64,000 nt of DNA from Stella humosa (lineage in GTDB: Bacteria; Pseudomonadota; Alphaproteobacteria; ATCC43930; Allostellaceae): NCBI RefSeq assembly GCF_006738645.1, contig NZ_AP019700.1, positions 756,001 through 820,000 of the forward strand, written 5' to 3'. Shown here piece after piece: positions 16,850 to 24,607 of the stretch. The notes under the pieces are model-generated. The model ran no database searches, was not told where the DNA came from, and was given only the letters and a program-made list of their open reading frames with translations. Position 1 is the stretch's first letter; every line of letters starts with the position of its first letter. The translations under genes were made by a program, and so were the position numbers.

Positions 16850-18379
16850 ATGGCCGCCGTTCGCAACCTGATCCTTGTGCTCGGCGACCAGCTCACACCG
16901 AGCGTGTCCAGCCTTGCCGGTGCGGATCGGTCGCGCGACCGCGTGCTGATGGCGGAGCTTCGCTGCGAGGCGACCTACGCCTGGCATCACAAGAAGAAGA
17001 TCGCGTTCCTCTTCTCCGCCATGCGCCATTTCGCCGAGGAACTGCGGGCCGCCGGATGGACGGTCGACTATATGAAGCTGGGCGGCCCGGACGATCCAGG
17101 CAGCTTCACCGGGCAGCTCGCCGTCGCCGTCGCCGAACATCAGCCAGAGCGGATCGTCGTCACGGAAGCTGCCGAGTGGCGGGTCCTGCGGGAGATGGAG
17201 GGGTGGCGGGCGCTGTTTTCGATTCCGGTCGATATCCTTCCCGACGATCGCTTCCTGTGTTCGCCCGACGCGTTCCGCGCCTGGGCCGCCGGGCGCAAGC
17301 AGTTGCGCATGGAGTATTTCTATCGCGACATGCGCCGGCGGACCGGATTGCTCATGGACGGCGATCAGCCGGCCGGCGGCAGATGGAACTTCGACAGCGA
17401 GAACCGGAAGCCGGCGGACATCGACCTGTTCATGCCGCGACCGATGGGGCGCCCGCCCGACGCCATCACCCGCGAGGTGCTGGAACTGGTCGCGGCTCGG
17501 TTCGGCGAGCACTTCGGCGATCTCGAACCCTTCTGGTTCGCCGTCACGCGCGCCGATGCCGAGGCTGCCTTTGCAGCGTTCGTCGCCGATGCCTTGCCCC
17601 ATTTCGGCGACTACCAGGATGCGATGCTGGCGCGCGAGCCGTTCCTCTACCATTCGGTCATCGCGCAGTACCTGAATTGCGGGCTGCTTGACCCGTTGCG
17701 CGTCTGCCGGCAAGTCGAGGCCGCCTGGCGGGCTGGCAAGGCGCCGCTCAACGCCGCCGAAGGATTCATCCGGCAGATCATCGGCTGGCGCGAGTATGTG
17801 CGCGGCGTCTACTGGCTGAAGATGCCCGGCTACGCGCACAGCAACTTCTTCGGTCACACCCGGCCGCTGCCGGATTTTTACTGGACTGCCCGGACCGACA
17901 TGGCCTGCGTCCGGGCGGTGGTCACCCAGACCAGGGAGCAGGCCTACGCCCATCACATCCAGCGACTGATGGTCACCGGCAATTTCGCGCTGCTGGCCGG
18001 GATCGACCCGCACGCGCTGCACCAATGGTATCTGGCCGTCTATGCCGACGCCTATGAATGGGTGGAACTGCCCAACACCGTGGGCATGAGCCAGTTCGCC
18101 GACGGTGGCCTGCTCGCTTCCAAGCCCTATGCCGCCAGCGGGGCCTACATCAACCGCATGTCCGACTACTGCCGATCATGTGCCTACGAGGTGAAGCAGC
18201 GCACGGGGCCGCGGGCCTGCCCGTTCAACGCCCTCTATTGGGATTTCATCGCGCGCAACCGTGAACTGGTCGGTGGCAATCCGCGCATGGCGCAGATGGT
18301 CCGGACCTATGACAATTTCGAGCCAGCCGAACGCCAGCGCATCGGCGACAGTGCGGCCAGCTTTCTGGCGAGCCTGTGA
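16850..18379 (+). CDS. phrB: FeS-containing bacterial (6-4) photolyase (PhrB/FeS-BCP class)
   Basis: A 509-residue deoxyribodipyrimidine photolyase-related protein that uses light to repair UV (6-4) photoproducts in DNA. It starts '[13 protein letters not shown]', standard for this class. The four iron-sulfur cysteines are present: C353, C441, C444 and C457. The corresponding residues in Agrobacterium PhrB are 350, 438, 441 and 454, so the spacing is identical. The active-site histidine pair H368-H369 in '[15 protein letters not shown]' likewise matches 365/366. Length is normal. The ATG at 16850 is where family homology begins. Its TGA overlaps the ATG of the DUF2256 gene by one base. Confidence 0.95.
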   Translation: MAAVRNLILVLGDQLTPSVSSLAGADRSRDRVLMAELRCEATYAWHHKKKIAFLFSAMRHFAEELRAAGWTVDYMKLGGPDDPGSFTGQLAVAVAEHQPERIVVTEAAEWRVLREMEGWRALFSIPVDILPDDRFLCSPDAFRAWAAGRKQLRMEYFYRDMRRRTGLLMDGDQPAGGRWNFDSENRKPADIDLFMPRPMGRPPDAITREVLELVAARFGEHFGDLEPFWFAVTRADAEAAFAAFVADALPHFGDYQDAMLAREPFLYHSVIAQYLNCGLLDPLRVCRQVEAAWRAGKAPLNAAEGFIRQIIGWREYVRGVYWLKMPGYAHSNFFGHTRPLPDFYWTARTDMACVRAVVTQTREQAYAHHIQRLMVTGNFALLAGIDPHALHQWYLAVYADAYEWVELPNTVGMSQFADGGLLASKPYAASGAYINRMSDYCRSCAYEVKQRTGPRACPFNALYWDFIARNRELVGGNPRMAQMVRTYDNFEPAERQRIGDSAASFLASL

Positions 18380-18546
18380 TGGAACGGCGCTACACCAAGC
18401 CGAACCTGCCCGAGAAGACCTGTGCTGCCTGCGGACGGCCTTTCGCCTGGCGCAAGAAGTGGACGCGCGACTGGGATCAGGTGAAGACCTGCTCCGACCG
18501 CTGCAAGGCCGACCTGCGCCGCAAGGGCAAGGTGGTGCCGGAATAG
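18379..18546 (+). CDS. DUF2256 zinc-finger-like small protein
   Basis: A 55-residue protein whose ATG overlaps the photolyase stop (TGATG at 18377-18381). It has two CxxC-type pairs: '[18 protein letters not shown]' early and '[14 protein letters not shown]' late, together with basic ends. These are the marks of DUF2256, a small probable zinc-binding family of unknown role, found next to or fused with photolyase/cryptochrome genes in many bacteria. The tight coupling here suggests the two proteins are made together. A direct contribution to photorepair or FeS/flavin handling is inference. Confidence 0.88.
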   Translation: MERRYTKPNLPEKTCAACGRPFAWRKKWTRDWDQVKTCSDRCKADLRRKGKVVPE

Positions 18547-18558
18547 ACCGACCATCAT

Positions 18559-18598
18559 CGTCGCGATGCCGGGGCCGGCCGGCCTCGGCATCGCGACG
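18559..18598. terminator. Very stable hairpin between convergent genes
   Basis: CGTCGCGATGCCG (18559-18571) pairs perfectly with 18586-18598. The inner 14 bases add a G-U pair and four G-C pairs around a GGCC loop, so the stem has about 18 base pairs. It lies 12 bases after the DUF2256 stop and 27 bases after the end of the aminotransferase gene on the other strand, so it could stop transcription from both sides. No T-tract is present. Confidence 0.65.
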
Positions 18599-18625
18599 GG
18601 CCGGGGGCAGTGGGCCGGCCGGACC

Positions 18626-20014
18626 TCAGCCCAGCACCGCTGCCACCGCCGCTGCCGTCGTATCCACCAACTGGTCGATCTCGGCCTTGGTGATGACCAG
18701 CGGCGGAGCGAAGCCCAGGATGTCGCCGTGCGGCATGGCGCGCGCGATCAGGCCGCGCTCGACGCAGGCGGCTGCCAGCCGTGCGCCGACCTTGTCGGCT
18801 GTCTCGAAGCGGCGCTTGGTCTTGCGGTCGGCCACGAATTCGACGGCGGCCAGCAGGCCTTCGCCGCGCACCTCGCCCACATGGGCGTGGCCCGCCAGCC
18901 GGTCCCGCAGCCTGTCCTGGAGGTAGGCGCCGGTGCTGGCCGCGTTCTCCGTCAGCTTCTCGCGCTCGAGGATGTCGAGGTTGGCGAGCGCTGCCGCCGC
19001 GCAGACCGGGTGGGCGGAATAGGTGTAGCCGTGGCCGAACGGGCCGTACTTGGCCGACCCTTCCTCCAGCACCCGCCACACCCGCTCGCCGACGATGGCG
19101 CCCGACAGCGGCAGGTAGGCGCTGGTCAGGCCCTTGGCGATCGTCAACAGGTCGGGCTGAATGCCGTAGCGGTCGCAGCCGAAGCGGGTGCCGAGCCGGC
19201 CGAAGCCGCAGACCACCTCGTCGGCGATCAGCAGCAGGTCGTGGCGGCGCAGCACCGGCTGGATCGCCGCCCAGTAGCCGGCGGGCGGCGGGATGATGCC
19301 GCCGGTGCCCAGCACCGGCTCGGCGATGAAGGCGGCCACCGTCTCCGGCCCCTCGGCCTGGATCAGTGCCTCCAGCTCGTCGGCGCAGCGGCGCGAGAAG
19401 GCCTCCTCGCTCTCGCCGTCCGCGCCCTCCCAGTAGTGGTGCGGGTTTCGCGTGTGGCGGACCGGCCCCAGCGGCAGGTCGAAGGCGGTGTGGAACACCG
19501 GCAGCCCGGTCAGGCTGCCCGCGAACACCGTGCCGCCATGGTAGCCGCGATGGCGCGAGATGATCTTCTTCTTGGCCGGCCGGCCGAGGACGTTGTTGTA
19601 GTACCAGACGATCTTGGCCTGGGTCTCGTTGGCGTCGGACCCCGACAGCCCGAAATAGACCCGCGACATACCGGCCGGCGCCCATTCGATTACGCGTTCG
19701 GCCAGCAGGATCGCCGGCTCCGACGAATGCCCGGCATAGGCGTGATAGTAGGACAGGCCGTGCGCCTGGCGGGCGATGGCATCGGCGATCTCGGTCCGGC
19801 CATAGCCGACATTGACGCAGTAGAGGCCGGCGAAGCCGTCGAGATAGCGCCGTCCCTTGCGGTCGACGACGTGGCAGCCGTCACCGCCGACCATGATCCG
19901 CGGCTCCCCCATCGCACCCGAGGCGAAGTCCGCCAGGTGGGTGAAGGCGTGCAGCATGTGCCGGCGGTCGAGGTCTTCCAGCGACGGCGTGTTGGCGAGT
20001 GGGTTGGGGCTCAT
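18626..20014 (-). CDS. Class III (omega) aminotransferase, putrescine/beta-alanine:pyruvate type
   Basis: A 462-residue PLP enzyme. 'LDGFAGLYCVNVGYGR' near residue 58 is typical of the SpuC/omega-amino acid:pyruvate group. The phosphate-binding 'SGSDANETQ' lies near residue 124, the PLP-ring aspartate D265 is in 'LLIADEVVCGFGR', and the Schiff-base lysine K294 is in 'TIAKGLTSAY'. These enzymes move the terminal amino group of diamines, beta-alanine or related amines to pyruvate. The donor here cannot be fixed. The ATG at 20014 has AAGGAG 8 bases upstream. It is preceded on the same strand by an Asp/Glu racemase-family gene and an Lrp regulator gene, a likely regulated amine-catabolism set. 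Confidence 0.9.
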   Translation of the reverse strand: MSPNPLANTPSLEDLDRRHMLHAFTHLADFASGAMGEPRIMVGGDGCHVVDRKGRRYLDGFAGLYCVNVGYGRTEIADAIARQAHGLSYYHAYAGHSSEPAILLAERVIEWAPAGMSRVYFGLSGSDANETQAKIVWYYNNVLGRPAKKKIISRHRGYHGGTVFAGSLTGLPVFHTAFDLPLGPVRHTRNPHHYWEGADGESEEAFSRRCADELEALIQAEGPETVAAFIAEPVLGTGGIIPPPAGYWAAIQPVLRRHDLLLIADEVVCGFGRLGTRFGCDRYGIQPDLLTIAKGLTSAYLPLSGAIVGERVWRVLEEGSAKYGPFGHGYTYSAHPVCAAAALANLDILEREKLTENAASTGAYLQDRLRDRLAGHAHVGEVRGEGLLAAVEFVADRKTKRRFETADKVGARLAAACVERGLIARAMPHGDILGFAPPLVITKAEIDQLVDTTAAAVAAVLG

Positions 20015-20140
20015 GGGGGCGTCTCCTTTGCCCCATCCTCTTCCATCGACGGCCGGCGGTTTGCCGGGTTTGGCGCGCCCGGCCGTGCGCTTCGTCGGCC
20101 GCAACCCGGGCCGTCCGGTGAATATTCGCCGGGGCGGCGG

Positions 20141-20821
20141 TCAGCCGACGCCGGCCATCAGCAGGCGCGCATTGTCGATCGCGTCCAGCACCGGCAGCCC
20201 GGTGCGGCGGCGCGCAGCGGCAGAGACCGGGCCGAAGCCGCCGCATTCGAACAGCAGCCCGGCGAGGTTCGCCTCGCGCGCGACCAGCCGGTCGATGGCG
20301 GCCAGCACGTCGCGCTCCAGGATGTCGGCGGTGATCTGGACCTCGGGCTGCGACATCCGCTCCCAGGATTCGCTGCCCTCGATGCCCATGACCGCGACCC
20401 GGTCGGGTGCGGCGACGCCCGCCAGCGGCAGCAGGTCGGGCGAGAAGTGGCGGGCGTCGAAGGTGAGCACGCCGATCCGGCCCCCCGGCCGGGCCGCTGC
20501 CAGCATGGACGGCAGCAGCAGCAGGCTGGACGTGGCGACGGGGATGCGGAGCACGGCCGCGATCGCCCGCTGGTGGCGCAGCGCGAAGCCGCAGGCGGTG
20601 GTCAGCGCCGCCACGCCCTCCTGCTCCAACGCGCGGGCTGCGGCCACGAAGGCCGCTTCCACGGCGGGGTCGCCGGCCACGACATTGTCGACCCAGGCGC
20701 CGCTCACCTGGCGATAGCGGACGGGGAAGTCGAAGGTGGCCGGGTTGCCGGGGCAGCCAACCAGCATCATCGGCGTGTTCGCAAGCTGCAGGATGCCGAG
20801 TGCCGCGGGTCTTGCCATCAT
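20141..20821 (-). CDS. Aspartate/glutamate racemase-superfamily protein
   Basis: A 226-residue protein of the Asp/Glu/hydantoin racemase superfamily. The two catalytic-type cysteines are visible: C77 in 'LTTACGFA' and C193 in 'LLFECGGFGP', placed at the tips of the two similar halves as in cofactor-independent racemases. It starts 'LGILQLANTPMMLVGCPGNP', like uncharacterised members annotated as aspartate/glutamate racemases. Function may be racemisation, isomerisation or decarboxylation of a small carboxylate. It lies 126 bases upstream of the aminotransferase gene on the same strand, and the pair probably serves one pathway. There are two ATG codons in tandem at the start. Confidence 0.8.
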   Translation of the reverse strand: MMARPAALGILQLANTPMMLVGCPGNPATFDFPVRYRQVSGAWVDNVVAGDPAVEAAFVAAARALEQEGVAALTTACGFALRHQRAIAAVLRIPVATSSLLLLPSMLAAARPGGRIGVLTFDARHFSPDLLPLAGVAAPDRVAVMGIEGSESWERMSQPEVQITADILERDVLAAIDRLVAREANLAGLLFECGGFGPVSAAARRRTGLPVLDAIDNARLLMAGVG

Positions 20822-20902
20822 CGGGCAAGTCTAGTGCCGGCTATCGCGACGATTGGCCGGCAATGGCCCCCTGTCGCCGAAGATTCCACGTGCGCCCGCG
20901 GC

Positions 20903-21475
20903 CTACAGCAGGTTCTCGACCTGGAACTGCGGCAGGCTCTTCACGACCTTGGTGACGATGTAGGTGAAGTAGCGGTCGATGCCGATCTCGCTGTCGAGCA
21001 GCCGGTCGATCATGGCCTGGTAGTCGTCGACGTCGCGCGAGGCGATCTTCAGCACATAGTCGATGCCGCCGCCCAGCGCATGGCACTCGACGATCTCCGG
21101 CACGGTCTGCACGAAGGCCTCGAACCGGCGGAAGTCGTAGGCGTGGTGGCTCTTCAGCGTCACCTCGGTGAAGAAGGTGTGGAGCTGCACCAGCGCCCGC
21201 AGGTTCACGGTGGCGTGGTAGGAGACGATCACCTTCTGCTTCTCGAGGCGCTGCATGCGCTCGAAGCAGGCGCTCGCGGACAGGTTGACCCGGTCGGCCA
21301 GGGCCGACTTGCTGATCCGCCCCTCCCGCTGCAGCGTCGCCAGGATCCGCACGTCGGCTTCGCTCAACGCGATGCGGCCGTCATTGCCGGCGCGCGCCTG
21401 CCATGCGCTTGAGCGGGCGGGCTCGGGCGCCGGGTGGCGATGGCGAACATGTCGATCCGGCACGTCGATGGTCAA
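20903..21475 (-). CDS. Lrp/AsnC-family transcriptional regulator
   Basis: About 190 residues. The helix-turn-helix is at 'LSEADVRILATLQREGRISK' to 'NLSASACFERMQRLEKQKVI', and a RAM (ligand-binding) domain follows with 'HALGGGIDYVLKIASRDVDDY'. Start choice is uncertain. A TTG at 21475 has GGAGGA 10 bases upstream and adds an Arg/His/Pro-rich tail of about 30 residues; no suitable in-frame ATG precedes the helix-turn-helix. It lies upstream of and in the same direction as the racemase and aminotransferase genes, so local control by an amino acid is likely. Both flanks are intergenic (81 and 147 bases). Confidence 0.85.
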   Translation of the reverse strand: MTIDVPDRHVRHRHPAPEPARSSAWQARAGNDGRIALSEADVRILATLQREGRISKSALADRVNLSASACFERMQRLEKQKVIVSYHATVNLRALVQLHTFFTEVTLKSHHAYDFRRFEAFVQTVPEIVECHALGGGIDYVLKIASRDVDDYQAMIDRLLDSEIGIDRYFTYIVTKVVKSLPQFQVENLL

Positions 21476-21622
21476 GGTGCCACTATCCTCCGTCTCGGGG
21501 GCCGCAAGAACTGTGCCGGCTCCGCAAGGGATTCGCAAACCATTCGACGGGGTGCCACGCGGGGGCTACGCTCGGGCCAACGCCGGCAACGGGCATTGCC
21601 GGGTCCTTCCGAGGAGCAGCAT

Positions 21623-22063
21623 ATGACGAAGTTTTCCCGCGTCGGCGTGGCCGCGATGCTGCTCGCCTGTGGCGCGGCGGCGGCCCCGGCAGCCTGGGCG
21701 CAGGCCGCGGCCGGCGCCCCGTTCGATGGGGCCTGGGACGTGACCATCGCGTGCGCCCGCCACAGCGACGGCGCGCTGCCCTACACGTTCCGCTTCCCGG
21801 CACGGGTGGCGGGCGGGGCGCTGCGCGGCGAGCATGGTGCGGCCGGCATGGCCAGTTGGCTGCTGCTGGAAGGGCCGATCCAGCCCGACGGCACGGCCAC
21901 CCTGGCGGTGAAGGGGCTGACCGGCGACAACGCCTACAACATGGGCCGCGTCCCCCAGCTCGTATCCTACGCCTATACGGTCAAGGCGACGTTCGCCGGA
22001 ACGTCGGGCACCGGCGCCCGGGTCGAGGGGCGGGCCTGCGGCGTCACCTTCGCCCGGCGCTGA
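21623..22063 (+). CDS. Small secreted protein of unknown function
   Basis: A 146-residue protein I do not recognise. Residues 1-26 are a signal peptide ending in 'AAWAQA', so it is exported to the periplasm. The mature part 'PFDGAWDVTIACARHSDGA' followed by beta-strand-like alternating segments suggests a small beta-barrel domain; two cysteines ('IACAR' and 'GRACGV') could form a disulfide bond joining the ends. GAGGAG lies 6 bases before the ATG. It is divergent from the Lrp gene and is followed by the DUF2817 remnant. No function can be inferred. Confidence 0.75.
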   Translation: MTKFSRVGVAAMLLACGAAAAPAAWAQAAAGAPFDGAWDVTIACARHSDGALPYTFRFPARVAGGALRGEHGAAGMASWLLLEGPIQPDGTATLAVKGLTGDNAYNMGRVPQLVSYAYTVKATFAGTSGTGARVEGRACGVTFARR

Positions 22064-22129
22064 CGGGGACAGGGCCATCATCTTCGGCTCTTTCGCGGCG
22101 CCCGCGACTGACGGCGCAATGCCGCCGCC

Positions 22130-22366
22130 ATCGACTTCCACGCCGGGCTCGGGCCATTCGGCCATGGCGAGATCCACGCCGAGGAGGTGGCGGGGCTGGA
22201 CTGCTGCCACCGGGAACGGGCGATGTTCGGCCGGTCGGTCACCACGCCGGAACTGGACACCTCGTCCTCGGTCGTCCTCGACGCGACCATGGACGGCTAC
22301 CGGCATCGCATCCTGGGCGACCGGCAGACCTATGTCTGTCTGGAGTACGGCATCTTCGACCCCGCC
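22130..22366 (+). pseudogene. Remnant of a DUF2817 gene
   Basis: Bases 22130-22363 translate to 78 residues that align without gaps to the intact DUF2817 gene at 16401-16634, with 58 of 78 residues identical by my count. Shared blocks include 'DFHAGLGPFG', 'MFGRSVT', 'TMDGY' and 'LGDRQTYVCLEYG'. The first half of the protein, including the H69/E72 zinc site, is absent: a TGA lies in frame at 22109 and no related sequence precedes it. After 'FDP' the match stops. This is a truncated, non-functional copy, and its frame overlaps the start of the channel gene. Confidence 0.82.
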
Positions 22367-22415
22367 CCCCGGACCGCTGATGCCAAAAGATACGCGACCC
22401 AAGGTAGACTGCCGG

Positions 22416-23216
22416 ATGGACGACCTTCCGAGCGCGAACGACGCACCCCCGAAAGAGGCAGCCTGGCGGCAGAAGCTGAGGCGCCTCTACGTCGGCGAAA
22501 GTCTGGCGGCACGCCGTTTCCAGTGGTCGGCGGCGGCGATCGACATCGTGATCATTTCGTTCTTCATCCTGGCGCCCGTCCTCCAGGAAGAGCCCTGGTT
22601 TCTCTGGTTCGACTACGCCGTGGCCGTCCTCCTGACGGCGGACCTCGCGGCTCGCGCGGCTGCGGCGCGCGACCTGAGGCATTGGGTCCGGCAGCCGGCG
22701 GTGTGGGTGGACTTCGTGGTGCTCGCCACGCTGCTGGCCCCGCTCTGGCTCGCGAACCTGGGGTTCCTGCGCATCTTGCGCCTGTGGACGCTGTCCCAGA
22801 AGGATGTTTTCTGGCGGCCGCTGCGCAACAGCCGGCATCGGCATTGGGAAGACGTGGGCCGCGCGGGGATCAACCTCGTCACGTGCCTCTTCCTCATCAC
22901 GGGCTTCGTCTTCACGGCGTTCGCCCGTCCCGGCTCGGGAATAGAAGGATATATCGACGCCCTCTACTTCACCGTGGCGACGGTCACGACGACAGGTTTC
23001 GGGGACATCACCTTGCCCGGAGCCGCAGGAAAGCTCACCTCGATCGTCGCCATGATCGTGGGGATCTCGCTGTTCGTCCGGCTTGCGCAGGCACTGTTCA
23101 AGCCGTTCAAGGTGCTCTACCCCTGCCCGCGCTGTGCGCTCCAGCGACACGAGCCGGACGCCGTCCACTGCCGAGCCTGCGGACATATTCTGGCCATTCC
23201 CGACCCCGGCGAATGA
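22416..23216 (+). CDS. Voltage-gated-like potassium channel with C-terminal zinc ribbon
   Basis: A 266-residue membrane protein. Helices S1-S3 lie near residues 40-56, 62-80 and 94-112, an S4-like stretch 'FLRILRLWTLSQKD' follows, then S5 (~158-180), a pore loop with the potassium filter TTGFGD at 202-207, and S6 (~208-232). After S6 come two CxxC pairs, C237/C240 and C252/C255, with 'CPRCALQRHE' and 'CRACGHIL', which form a small zinc ribbon. K+ selectivity follows from the filter sequence; gating is unknown. S4 has few regularly spaced arginines. I prefer the ATG at 22416 (AAGG 11 bases upstream); an in-frame ATG at 22380 is possible. Confidence 0.85.
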   Translation: MDDLPSANDAPPKEAAWRQKLRRLYVGESLAARRFQWSAAAIDIVIISFFILAPVLQEEPWFLWFDYAVAVLLTADLAARAAAARDLRHWVRQPAVWVDFVVLATLLAPLWLANLGFLRILRLWTLSQKDVFWRPLRNSRHRHWEDVGRAGINLVTCLFLITGFVFTAFARPGSGIEGYIDALYFTVATVTTTGFGDITLPGAAGKLTSIVAMIVGISLFVRLAQALFKPFKVLYPCPRCALQRHEPDAVHCRACGHILAIPDPGE

Positions 23217-23249
23217 TGACCGATCCCGCCTCGCCAGCGGCCGGCAGTC

Positions 23250-24590
23250 TCACGCCGCCGGTTCCAGCCCCTCGGCCTTCAGGGCCGTCTTCTGGCGTTT
23301 CTCCAGCGCCTTGCGGTCGAAGTCGTCGACCAGGCCATGGAACAGGCGGTGCCAGTTCAGCTCGGCGCCCAGGCGCAGGAAGACCGAGCCCAGGCCGATG
23401 GCGGCGCGGTCCATCAGGACGAACTCGCGCGGCGGGGTGACGCCGCCGATGCGGCGCAGCTCCTTGTGCACGCCGGCCGCCACCTCGGCGCCGTAGAGGC
23501 CGCTCTTGGAGGCCTGGATCGGCTGGGTGCGGTCGACCATCAGCGGCGAATAGACGAAGCGCGCCCAGCGGTTCATCACCGCGATCAGCTCGCGGCTGGG
23601 GGCAACGAAGCCCCAGGTCTCGTAGGCGTGGACGGCCAAGGCCTCGTCCTCGTCGCGCAGCGCCTTGTAGAGGTCGATAACGCCGGCCACGAAGGACGGG
23701 CGGAAGATGCGGATGCAGCCGAAATCCAGCAGGTTCACCGCGTCGCCCTCGCCCAGCGTGTAGTTGCCGAGATGCGGGTCGCCATGGATGACGCCATAGC
23801 GATAGAAGGGCACGTACCAGGCCTGGAAGAGGTTGCGGGCAATCGCGTTGCGGCGCTCGACCGGCGCGGTCTCGGCCTCTGCCAGCGACGTGCCTTCCAG
23901 CCAGGTCATCGTCAGCAGCCGGTCGGTTGACAGCTCTGGCAATGCTTCCGGCACATGGACGCCGGCCTCGCCCTTCAGCATGCGGCCATAAAGGCCCATG
24001 TGGCGGGCCTCGCGGCGATAGTCGAGTTCCTCGCGCAGGCGGTCGGTGATCTCGGCGCGGATCTCCTGCATGCCGACCGAGCGGTCGTAGCGCTGGTAGA
24101 TCGAGAAGGCCAGGCCGAGCTGGCGCAGGTCGGCCTCCACCGCCGATCCCATGTCGGGATATTGCAGCTTGCAGGCAAGCAGCCGGCCGTCGAGTGCGGT
24201 CGCCCGGTGCACCTGGCCCAGCGAGGCCGCGCGCGCGGCCTCGCGCTCGAACTCGGCAAAGCGGGCGCGCCACCCCTCGCCCAGTTCGGACGTCATGCGG
24301 CGGCGCACGAAGGGCCAACCCATGGCCGGCGCATGCGCCTGCAACTGCTGCAACTCGCGGACATAGGCATCGGGCAGGGCGTCGGGGATGGTGGACAGCA
24401 TCTGCGCCACCTTCATCAACGGTCCCTTGATGCCGCCCAGTGCCGCCCGCAGGTCGGCCGCCTGGCGGTCCTGGTCGCCCTTCATGCCGAACAGCCGGCC
24501 GCCGGCGACGCGGGCCGCCACCCCGCCCACGGTGGTCGACACTTGGGCATAGCGGCGCAGCCGGCCGCCGAAGCTGTTCTCGGATGCCAT
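23250..24590 (-). CDS. ABC1/UbiB (AarF) family atypical kinase
   Basis: A 446-residue protein of the UbiB/ADCK family. The N-terminal KxxQ element reads 'GPLMKVAQMLS' near residues 57-67, followed by the alanine-rich nucleotide loop 'ARAASLGQVHRA', the catalytic 'GVIHGDPHLGNY' and the metal-binding 'LLDFGCIR'. These proteins support ubiquinone synthesis and lipid homeostasis through an unusual ATPase activity. No C-terminal membrane helices like those of E. coli UbiB are visible, so this is closer to the short ABC1 group. It is convergent with the channel gene and lies 17 bases upstream of the pepF 3' end neighbour, arranged in the same direction. Confidence 0.9.
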   Translation of the reverse strand: MASENSFGGRLRRYAQVSTTVGGVAARVAGGRLFGMKGDQDRQAADLRAALGGIKGPLMKVAQMLSTIPDALPDAYVRELQQLQAHAPAMGWPFVRRRMTSELGEGWRARFAEFEREAARAASLGQVHRATALDGRLLACKLQYPDMGSAVEADLRQLGLAFSIYQRYDRSVGMQEIRAEITDRLREELDYRREARHMGLYGRMLKGEAGVHVPEALPELSTDRLLTMTWLEGTSLAEAETAPVERRNAIARNLFQAWYVPFYRYGVIHGDPHLGNYTLGEGDAVNLLDFGCIRIFRPSFVAGVIDLYKALRDEDEALAVHAYETWGFVAPSRELIAVMNRWARFVYSPLMVDRTQPIQASKSGLYGAEVAAGVHKELRRIGGVTPPREFVLMDRAAIGLGSVFLRLGAELNWHRLFHGLVDDFDRKALEKRQKTALKAEGLEPAA

Positions 24591-24607
24591 CGGCGGCTAC
24601 CGGTCCC

